Part shown: positions 1 to 4,917 of the stretch, in pieces
Layout: each line of letters begins with the position of its first letter
How positions within the stretch are numbered: position 1 is the first letter of the stretch
From: an uncultured Lachnospiraceae bacterium
GTDB lineage: Bacteria > Bacillota > Clostridia > Lachnospirales > Lachnospiraceae
Reading direction: 5' to 3'
Assembly (NCBI GenBank): GCA_947176785.1
Contig: CAMWSA010000203.1
Span: 1-6,836 of the forward strand
DNA: 6,836 nt
Position numbers and translations under genes: made by a program
Notes under the pieces: generated by a model
Told to the model about the DNA's origin: nothing
The model's database searches: none
Seen by the model: the letters and a program-made list of their open reading frames with translations, nothing else

Positions 1-30
1 TCTTTTTCTAACACAAATTCCGTCACTTGC

Positions 31-60
31 TTCAAAGAGTTTCGCAATTACCTAATAAAT
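31..60 (+). promoter_or_regulatory. Putative feoA promoter with possible iron-box half-site
   Basis: A weak sigma-A-like promoter can be drawn: TTCAAA at 31-36, a 16-base spacer, and TAATAA at 53-58, which would start transcription near 65 and give a very short leader. The -10 overlaps TTACCTAATAAAT (48-60), which recurs with one change before feoB. The TTACCTAA part resembles the right half of the DtxR/IdeR consensus as I recall it, but the left half is absent. Both promoter elements are poor matches, and the true promoter could lie upstream of the window. Regulation by iron is inferred from the gene content. Confidence 0.3.
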
Positions 61-81
61 AATGAGAAAGAAGGAGAGAGT

Positions 82-303
82 ATGAGGACGTTGAGAGATA
101 TTTCGGTGGGTGAGGCAGTAACGGTGAAAAAGCTGTCCGGGGATGGCCCCGTGAAGCGCAGGATCATGGATATGGGCATTACCAAGGGTGTGGAAGTGTA
201 TGTGAGGAAGGTGGCTCCTCTGGGCGATCCCGTGGAGGTGACTGTCAGAGGCTATGAACTGTCCCTGCGTAAAGCGGATGCCGAGATGATCGAAGTAGAG
301 TAA
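82..303 (+). CDS. feoA: FeoA, ferrous iron transport protein A (SH3-like)
   Basis: This is the small cytoplasmic partner of the FeoB Fe(II) permease, 73 residues, the usual size for stand-alone FeoA. The family pattern is clear: an N-terminal 'L.D...GE...V' strand, then KRRIMDMGITKG at residues 25-36, the APLGDP turn at 45-50, and a closing 'V.GYELSLRKADAEMIEV' segment. The fold is a small SH3-like beta barrel thought to modulate FeoB GTPase or transport activity by direct contact. The start is set by AAGGAG at 71-76, five bases before the ATG. It leads the feo operon; feoB begins 62 bases after its stop, in a gap that carries a possible operator and second promoter. It shows no truncation or unusual residues. 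Confidence 0.95.
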   Translation: MRTLRDISVGEAVTVKKLSGDGPVKRRIMDMGITKGVEVYVRKVAPLGDPVEVTVRGYELSLRKADAEMIEVE

Positions 304-306
304 TTT

Positions 307-337
307 TTTACAACTAAGTTAGTGTTAACTAATAAAT
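307..337 (+). promoter_or_regulatory. Possible iron-box operator and internal promoter before feoB
   Basis: The feoA-feoB gap contains CTAAGTTAGTGTTAACTAA (314-332). Against the DtxR/IdeR consensus TTAGGTTAGSCTAACCTAA, recalled from memory, 13 of 19 positions agree. It contains the short inverted repeats ACTAA-G-TTAGT and TTAGT-GTTA-ACTAA. TTTACA (307-312) and TAATAA (330-335), 17 bases apart, could act as -35 and -10, placing the operator within the promoter. TTAACTAATAAAT (325-337) matches the motif before feoA at 12 of 13 positions. The family of the regulator is inference; the region is AT-rich, so some agreement may be chance. Confidence 0.4.
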
Positions 338-365
338 GTGAGGAAATTCTAAAAGGAGGAGAATT

Positions 366-2768
366 ATGTCAGTAAAAATAGCGCTTGCAGGCAATCCCAA
401 CTGCGGCAAGACTACATTGTTTAATGCCCTGACCGGTTCCAACCAGTTTGTGGGAAACTGGCCCGGAGTGACGGTGGAGAAAAAGGAGGGAAAGCTGAAA
501 GGCTCTTTCGGCACCCAGGAGGCCGTCATCATGGACCTGCCCGGCATCTACTCCCTGTCCCCCTATACGCTGGAGGAGGTGGTGGCCAGAAACTACCTGA
601 TCGGCGAGAGGCCGGATGCCATCCTGAACATAGTGGACGGCACCAATATTGAGAGAAACCTGTACCTGTCCACGCAGCTTCTGGAACTGGGCATCCCCGT
701 GGTCATGGCGGTGAACATGACGGATATACTGGAGAGGGACGGCAGCAAGATCCATGTAAAGAAGCTCTCCGAGAAGCTGGGCTGTCCGGTGGTGGAGATC
801 TCCGCCCTGAAGGGGACCGGCATCGGCGATGCGGTGAAGAAAGCTGTGGCTGCAGCTTCGGAAAGGAGAGCGGCGGTGCCGGTACATAAGTTTGATGCCG
901 CCATCGAAAATGCCATTGAGGCCGTGTCCGGAAAACTGGGCGGCGAAGTGCCGGAGGAACAGAAGAGATTTTTCAGCATAAAATTATTGGAGAGAGACGA
1001 TAAGATCTCCGCGCAGCTGAAAAAAACCCCGGATGTGGCTGGGGAAGCCGCTATGCTGGAAAAGGAGTACGATGACGATACGGAGAGCATTATCACCAAT
1101 GCCCGCTATGAGTATATCGCTTCTATAATCGGAGAATGTTGTAGCAAAAAGCGCCAGGGCAGCATGAGCATTTCCGATAAAATCGACCGGATTGTTACCA
1201 ACAGATGGGCAGCGCTGCCGATCTTTGCGGTGGTGATGGTCCTGGTGTATTACATTTCCGTGTCCACGGTGGGAGGCTGGGTGACGGACTGGACTAATGA
1301 CGGCCTGTTCGGAGACGGTTTCCATCTTCTGGGCATCAGCGGGGATTACGACGATGAGACAGCGGCATATGCCAATGAAAGTATATGGACCGATGCGGTG
1401 GTAGCCACCGTAAATGCGGCGGTGGATGCAGGGGTAATCGGTGCGGAGGATATTCAGGGTGCCATCCTGGAGGAGGATTATGACGGCTTTGATGAGGCTT
1501 ATGGCTTTTATGGCGAATCACTGGCGGAGGAAGGCTTTGACATTTCCGGCACTGTGGACGCAGCCATGGAGGAAGCCCCCGATCCGGCGGATTATGGCGT
1601 GTGGGTACCCGGCATCCCAGTGCTGGTGACAAACGGCCTGGAGGCAGTGGGCTGTGCGCAGTGGCTGGAGAGCCTGATTGTGGATGGTATTGTGGGCGGC
1701 GTGGGCGCTGTGCTGGGCTTTGTTCCTCAGATGCTGGTGCTGTTCATCTTTCTGGCATTTTTGGAAGCCTGTGGCTATATGGCCCGTGTGGCATTTATCA
1801 TGGACAGGATTTTCCGCAAATTCGGCCTGTCCGGAAAATCCTTTATCCCCATGCTGATCGGCTCCGGCTGCGGGGTGCCCGGCATCATGGCATCCAGGAC
1901 CATCGAGAGCGACAGAGACCGCAAGATGACCATTATGACCACTACCTTTATCCCCTGCGGTGCCAAGATGCCCATTATCGCGCTGATCGCCGCAGCGCTG
2001 TTCCACAATGCATGGTGGGTGGCCCCCAGCGCATATTTCATCGGGGTCGCGGCCGTTATCTGTTCCGGCATCATTCTGAAGAAAACCAGGATGTTTGCAG
2101 GTGATCCCGCACCCTTTGTCATGGAACTGCCTGCGTATCATTGGCCCACTGTGGGCAATGTACTCAGGAGCATGTGGGAGCGCGGCTGGTCCTTTATCAA
2201 AAAGGCCGGCACCATCATCCTTTTATCCTCCATTATCATCTGGGCCGGTTCCTGCTTTGGCGTGGTGGACGGACGCTTTATGTTTGACGGAGAGATGGAA
2301 CTGGAGACCAGCGTGCTGGGAATCATCGGCGGTGCCATCAGCTTTATCTTTGCGCCCCTTGGCTTTGACAACATCCGTGCCACTATTGCGACCATCATGG
2401 GACTGGTGGCTAAAGAGGAGGTGGTCGGCGTATTCGGTGTGCTGGATTTCGAGGGCATGACCCAATTGGCCGCTTATTCCTTCCTGGTGTTCAATCTGCT
2501 TTGCGCCCCCTGCTTTGCGGCTATGGGTGCCATCAAGAGGGAGATGAACAATGCAAAGTGGTTTTGGTTCGCCATCGGGTATCAGTGCGGCCTGGCCTAT
2601 GTGGTATCCCTGTGCATCTACCAGATCGGAATGCTCTTTACAGGAGCCTTCGGATTGGGTACAATAGTGGCAGTCCTGCTGCTGGCCGGATTTATCTATC
2701 TGCTGGTCAGGCCATATAAGGAGAGCAAGACACTGGAGATGAAGGCCACGAAGAAGATGGCGGCATAA
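366..2768 (+). CDS. feoB: FeoB, GTP-dependent ferrous iron permease
   Basis: This is the inner-membrane Fe(II) transporter, 800 residues. The N-terminal G domain is complete: G1 GNPNCGKT (9-16), switch threonine T36 in GVTVE, G3 DLPG (57-60), G4 NMTD (117-120) and G5 SAL (146-148). A helical spacer follows to about 280. The first membrane segment (about 283-300) leads into an unusual acidic extracellular insertion (about 326-414). The permease core follows, with GSGCGVPG (499-506) and PCGAKMP (530-536), whose cysteines C502 and C531 lie in the predicted gate, then VAKEE (681-685) and CAPC (713-716). AGGAGGA at 354-360 sets the start. It lies between feoA and a Cys-rich peptide gene 20 bases downstream. 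The family is certain; the role of the insertion is unknown. Confidence 0.98.
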   Translation: MSVKIALAGNPNCGKTTLFNALTGSNQFVGNWPGVTVEKKEGKLKGSFGTQEAVIMDLPGIYSLSPYTLEEVVARNYLIGERPDAILNIVDGTNIERNLYLSTQLLELGIPVVMAVNMTDILERDGSKIHVKKLSEKLGCPVVEISALKGTGIGDAVKKAVAAASERRAAVPVHKFDAAIENAIEAVSGKLGGEVPEEQKRFFSIKLLERDDKISAQLKKTPDVAGEAAMLEKEYDDDTESIITNARYEYIASIIGECCSKKRQGSMSISDKIDRIVTNRWAALPIFAVVMVLVYYISVSTVGGWVTDWTNDGLFGDGFHLLGISGDYDDETAAYANESIWTDAVVATVNAAVDAGVIGAEDIQGAILEEDYDGFDEAYGFYGESLAEEGFDISGTVDAAMEEAPDPADYGVWVPGIPVLVTNGLEAVGCAQWLESLIVDGIVGGVGAVLGFVPQMLVLFIFLAFLEACGYMARVAFIMDRIFRKFGLSGKSFIPMLIGSGCGVPGIMASRTIESDRDRKMTIMTTTFIPCGAKMPIIALIAAALFHNAWWVAPSAYFIGVAAVICSGIILKKTRMFAGDPAPFVMELPAYHWPTVGNVLRSMWERGWSFIKKAGTIILLSSIIIWAGSCFGVVDGRFMFDGEMELETSVLGIIGGAISFIFAPLGFDNIRATIATIMGLVAKEEVVGVFGVLDFEGMTQLAAYSFLVFNLLCAPCFAAMGAIKREMNNAKWFWFAIGYQCGLAYVVSLCIYQIGMLFTGAFGLGTIVAVLLLAGFIYLLVRPYKESKTLEMKATKKMAA
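1341..1607 (+). other. Acidic extracellular insertion inside FeoB
   Basis: Codons for FeoB residues about 326-414, between the first membrane segment and the 'LIVDGIVGGVGAVLGF' segment that normally follows closely in compact FeoB proteins such as that of E. coli. By my count the segment holds 24 Asp/Glu and no Lys or Arg; the whole stretch from R280 to R474 lacks basic residues apart from one His (H320). Acidic-aromatic clusters include DYDDE (327-331) and EEDYDGFDE (369-377). By topology it should face outside. A role in attracting or binding cations is inference. Similar insertions may be shared with related Clostridia. Confidence 0.75.
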
Positions 2769-2788
2769 ATTTCCCGGGAGGTATTGAG

Positions 2789-2941
2789 ATGGGTACATTC
2801 ATAGTATTGGCAGTGCTGGCAGGCATTGTGGCCCTGGTGATCAGGAGTATGGTGCGGGACAAAAAAAACGGAAAATCCCTTCAGTGCGGCGGAGATTGCG
2901 GTCACTGTGGCGGCCACTGCCATTATACGGACGTACATTAA
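2789..2941 (+). CDS. FeoB-associated Cys/His-rich membrane peptide
   Basis: This 50-residue protein has one N-terminal hydrophobic helix (residues 3-18), a basic stretch (R19 to K29) that should stay in the cytoplasm, and a short tail with C33-x3-C37-x2-C40-x3-C44 plus H39, H43, H45 and H50. This matches the 'FeoB-associated Cys-rich membrane protein' family that follows feoB in many Firmicutes. Four cysteines and interspersed histidines suggest metal or Fe-S binding beside the cytoplasmic face of FeoB; the family's biochemical function is not established to my knowledge. The start is supported by GGGAGG (2775-2780) eight bases upstream. It is the last gene of the feo operon, 20 bases after feoB and about 48 bases before the terminator. 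Confidence 0.9.
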   Translation: MGTFIVLAVLAGIVALVIRSMVRDKKNGKSLQCGGDCGHCGGHCHYTDVH

Positions 2942-2988
2942 GTTTTATCAAAAAAGCTTTTCACTCTCACAATATATATAATATAAGG

Positions 2989-3023
2989 AAAAGGCCGCCC
3001 TGCCATATGCCGGGCGGCCTTTT
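2989..3023. terminator. Bidirectional intrinsic terminator between convergent units
   Basis: AAAAGGCCGCCC (2989-3000) pairs perfectly with GGGCGGCCTTTT (3012-3023) around an 11-base loop. The A/T ends of the stem give short U runs in both directions. It stands between the stop of the Cys-rich peptide gene on the + strand and the stop of the DUF975 gene on the - strand, so it should end both transcripts. Confidence 0.88.
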
Positions 3024-3039
3024 CACGCTGCTTTTCCGT

Positions 3040-3807
3040 CTACACAAAAGTTCCGGTTTCTACAGGCTCTTTCCGTGGATTCATCAGATCCAGGAAAAAG
3101 CAGGTGCAGGTCATCTGTATATAAGGGTTCAGCCACAGCATGCCGATGCCGCAGGTCAGCACCGCCAGCAGAAGCAGAGGAATAAAACTCATCCACAGAT
3201 AGAACAGCCGTCCCATATGTCCCTTCATGACCTGCGCGCTGCCCCGCAGCAGCTGCTTTGCCGAGTAATCCGGGAAATCCAGCATTAGATAAAAACACTG
3301 GGAAAAGACCAGAAGAAGCAGGATATCCAGAATCAGGGCAGCGGAGGCGGTCAACAGCGCCCCCATGAGCCAGTTTATATTCCTGGTCTGCTGGGATATG
3401 CCAAAACAGACACTATAGGGCAGCTGCAGGATGAATAAGGCGGCGGCAAAAAAGCCGGACAGAGTCAGGCATTTTTTGAACTGCCATTTGAAGCCGTAGA
3501 ACAAATTGCCCACTTCACAGGTGCGGCGGCATGCCATATTCAGAAAAAACAAAGCATAGCCTGCGGAAAACATCTTGGTAAAGAGGGCGACTATGGCATT
3601 CAAAAACAGGGAGAGTACCATAAGGGCTATTGGGGAAAGGGCCAGGAGCCCCCGGAAGCTGCTGAAAAAGCCGTTGAGCATCACGGTTAAAGCCCGGGGG
3701 AGCAAATTGCCCAGAAACAGGATCAGCATGGCGGAACCAAAACGGCCGTCCAGCAGGTCTTTGGCCCGGGATTTTAATTCGGAAGAGGTCATATACTGTA
3801 CATTCAT
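3040..3807 (-). CDS. DUF975 family multi-pass membrane protein
   Basis: A 255-residue integral membrane protein of unknown function. The N-terminus 'SSELKSRAKDLLDGRFGSAM' (residues 8-27) is the usual opening of DUF975 proteins. About six hydrophobic segments follow (near 26-46, 54-72, 74-90, 116-135, 147-172 and 203-228). The GSAQVMKGH segment (near 189-197) before the last hydrophobic stretch also fits the family. The start is set by AGAAAGGA (3824-3817 on this strand), nine bases before the ATG; a second Met at residue 6 is less well placed. Its leader runs straight into a palindromic repeat that ends about seven bases before the ribosome binding site. Any promoter must therefore lie in the repeat, or the gene is read through from the DUF4190-like gene. 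The product's role is unknown. Confidence 0.85.
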   Translation of the reverse strand: MNVQYMTSSELKSRAKDLLDGRFGSAMLILFLGNLLPRALTVMLNGFFSSFRGLLALSPIALMVLSLFLNAIVALFTKMFSAGYALFFLNMACRRTCEVGNLFYGFKWQFKKCLTLSGFFAAALFILQLPYSVCFGISQQTRNINWLMGALLTASAALILDILLLLVFSQCFYLMLDFPDYSAKQLLRGSAQVMKGHMGRLFYLWMSFIPLLLLAVLTCGIGMLWLNPYIQMTCTCFFLDLMNPRKEPVETGTFV

Positions 3808-3829
3808 AATTCTAAGTCCTTTCTGGTTA

Positions 3830-3931
3830 AACTCACGAGCGGTCAGCTTTTCCTTCCTGCCCGGTGCATGGTGTCCGATTATGCCACATGTGCCGGGCAG
3901 GAATTGGAAAATTTTAGCGCTCGTCAGTATA
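3830..3931. repeat. Palindromic element, copy 1 (degenerate)
   Basis: About 102 bases, roughly 79% identical by hand alignment to the copy at 4543-4646 and in the same orientation. The ends are ACTCACGAGCG and CGCTCGTCAGTA. The inner stem CTGCCCGGTGCATG / CATGTGCCGGGCAG pairs throughout, with two G-T wobbles. The loop contains CCGATTATGC, identical in both copies. The outer stem is damaged mainly on the left arm (GGTCAGC instead of GCTAAGA). No clear target duplication flanks it, consistent with an older insertion. It forms most of the leader region of the DUF975 gene. Confidence 0.85.
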
Positions 3932-3936
3932 AATAA

Positions 3937-3965
3937 GCACGGGCGGTCTTGTATCCTTCCCGTGC
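3937..3965 (-). terminator. Probable terminator of the DUF4190-like gene
   Basis: On the - strand, GCACGGG and CCCGTGC form a seven-pair stem (3965-3959 with 3943-3937) with a 15-base interior that can pair partly (GG with CC). It is followed by TTATTTATA. It begins about 22 bases after the stop of the DUF4190-like gene. The U tract is interrupted, so termination may be partial and let transcription continue into the DUF975 gene. Confidence 0.55.
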
Positions 3966-3987
3966 GGTGCCCAAGGTCCGCAGCCGG

Positions 3988-4380
3988 TCAGTCGGCGGGG
4001 AAGAGGTCGTTTAAGTCAATACCGTAGGCCCTCTCAAACAGGTCATCATAACTCACGCCATACATGCTCTCGGAATAGCGGTTGAGCATGTCCCGATACT
4101 CCGGGTCACGCAGCATGGCGGGCATCATGGACAATACCCCGCCGTAGATAACCACGGAGAAGGCCAGCCCCAGACAGGAGGTGGCGAGGCCGGCGACAGC
4201 CATGGGGTCCATGCGCCGCCCTTTGCGATAGGACAGGACGGCAAAAAGAATCCCCAGCGCGCCCAGGGGCAGCGGTAATATTGCCGTACATATGGTCAGC
4301 AGAGAACAGATGCCCAGCACCAGTGAAGCGATGGTGAAAGGATTCCTGCGCGTGGCAGGAGGGGTTTGGCGATAGTCCAT
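3988..4380 (-). CDS. DUF4190-like small membrane protein
   Basis: A 130-residue protein of unknown function. A short N-terminal stretch with Pro and Arg precedes hydrophobic segments at about 15-33, 36-51 and 60-84, with a basic loop YRKGRR (51-56) between the second and third. The pattern 'N.....ASLVLGICSLL ... G.LGILFAVLSYRKGRR ... AVAGLATSCLGL' is characteristic of DUF4190-type proteins. A C-terminal tail of about 45 residues follows, with tyrosines and acidic residues (RDPEYRDMLNRY, YDDLFERAYGIDLNDLF). The start is supported by AGGAG (4395-4391 on this strand), ten bases before the ATG. It is flanked on both sides by copies of the palindromic element. Function cannot be inferred. Confidence 0.8.
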   Translation of the reverse strand: MDYRQTPPATRRNPFTIASLVLGICSLLTICTAILPLPLGALGILFAVLSYRKGRRMDPMAVAGLATSCLGLAFSVVIYGGVLSMMPAMLRDPEYRDMLNRYSESMYGVSYDDLFERAYGIDLNDLFPAD

Positions 4381-4419
4381 AATAGATGCACTCCTATTTT
4401 ATGTTCCGCAGATCCCTCC

Positions 4420-4431
4420 CATTGCGCAATG
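4420..4431. promoter_or_regulatory. 12-base perfect palindrome CATTGCGCAATG
   Basis: CATTGCGCAATG reads identically on both strands and lies 40-51 bases upstream of the DUF4190-like start codon, where an operator could sit. No regulator is identified, and a single 12-base palindrome can arise by chance. Confidence 0.25.
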
Positions 4432-4542
4432 TGTATAGTCAATATTCAGGAATCTGCTGTTTTCTTATTTATTAAGCATCTTACCATTATTTTGGACAGA
4501 TGGCAAATAAATCCGTGATATTTTTACACATTTTTTATAGTG

Positions 4543-4646
4543 TACTCACGAGCGCTAAGATTTTCTTTTTCTGCACGTCCCATGCTGCCCGATTATGCAG
4601 CCATGGGACGTGCAGGAATCGGAAAATCTTAGCGCTCGTGGGTATA
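4543..4646. mobile_element. Palindromic MITE-like element, copy 2 (intact)
   Basis: This is a nearly perfect nested hairpin. The outer arms CACGAGCGCTAAGATTTTC (4547-4565) and its exact complement (4622-4640) form 19 pairs. After a small internal loop, CTGCACGTCCCATG and CATGGGACGTGCAG form a perfect 14-pair inner stem, then CTGC/GCAG close a loop containing CCGATTAT. The termini TACTCACGAGCG and CGCTCGTGGGTA are inverted repeats with one mismatch. The 7-base direct repeat TATAGTG flanks it at 4536-4542 and 4645-4651, so the element proper is 4543-4644. It encodes no protein, which suggests mobilisation in trans, but the transposase family is not identifiable here. It could instead be a REP-type structured repeat. 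Confidence 0.75.
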
Positions 4647-4737
4647 TAGTGAACGACATTGAAATTTCTGCTTTCAGTTCCTGCAAAACCATATGTGCAA
4701 GATTTTTCCGGGCTTCAGGTGAAATTTCTACTGTCTC
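4555..4737 (-). pseudogene. Possible coding remnant running into the palindromic element
   Basis: On the - strand a frame is open from 4737, just after a stop, down to a TAG at 4555. Its first part reads ETVEISPEARKNLAHMVLQE and continues LKAEISMSF, a composition that looks like genuine amphipathic helix. It then passes through the element, where the reading is not protein-like. The only internal ATG (4692) would give 45 residues and has no evident ribosome binding site. I take it as either a decayed C-terminal gene fragment or a chance frame; no family is recognised. Confidence 0.2.
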
Positions 4738-4768
4738 TTACTATAAGTGCGGAAGAACGCATTTTATC

Positions 4769-4798
4769 TTGAAAAGGCAGGGGAGAATCTGTTATAGT
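4769..4798 (+). promoter_or_regulatory. tex promoter, extended -10 type
   Basis: TTGAAA (4769-4774), an 18-base spacer and TATAGT (4793-4798) preceded by TGT (4790-4792) make a good sigma-A promoter with an extended -10. Transcription would start near 4805, giving a leader of about 113 bases. That leader contains a modest hairpin ATCCCC (4852-4857) / GGGGAT (4875-4880) with no U tract after it. No operator was recognised. Confidence 0.6.
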
Positions 4799-4917
4799 AG
4801 TATGGTAAGCCCAAACGGCAACAGGCCGGATGAAAAACTCTGATACAGCAGATCCCCGGGACTGCGCGCCTGCAGGGGATAGGCGGAATTCTAATTAAGA
4901 AAGGCATGGAAATACAT

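Larger units (their letters stand above)
4381..4917. other. Intergenic region between divergent DUF4190-like gene and tex
   Basis: This 537-base gap holds the ribosome binding site of the DUF4190-like gene, a perfect 12-base palindrome (4420-4431), the second palindromic element (4543-4646), a short coding-like remnant on the - strand ending in the element, and the tex promoter (4769-4798) with its leader. I could not find a convincing -35/-10 pair for the DUF4190-like gene; the best -10 candidates are single hexamers without a matching partner. No RNA gene is recognisable. Confidence 0.7.

Noticed and set aside
1..81. Metal-sensing riboswitch upstream of feoA
   Set aside because: Only 81 bases are available and no stable stem or known aptamer pattern is visible.
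1601..2104. Long open frame inside feoB in another + frame
   Set aside because: It lies wholly within the well-conserved FeoB permease core, its translation has no recognisable pattern, and it has no ribosome binding site of its own.
2884..3288. 134-codon + strand frame across the terminator and the end of the DUF975 gene
   Set aside because: It overlaps the Cys-rich peptide gene, passes through the terminator and is antisense to DUF975.
3830..4646. The palindromes as integron attC sites or a CRISPR repeat pair
   Set aside because: No GTTRRRY-type core sites or integrase are present, and two 100-base hairpins 600 bases apart with unequal sequence do not form an array.
4543..4646. The element as a simple intrinsic terminator
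   Set aside because: There is no U tract after the stem on either strand, the nested 100-base architecture is too long, and the same element recurs in another position.
4595..4843. 82-codon + strand frame starting inside the palindromic element
   Set aside because: The start lies in the hairpin stem, there is no ribosome binding site, the translation is not protein-like, and it runs across the tex promoter.
4852..4880. Leader hairpin before tex as a riboswitch or attenuator
   Set aside because: The stem is short and GC-driven, no U tract or alternative pairing is evident, and it can be a chance structure.
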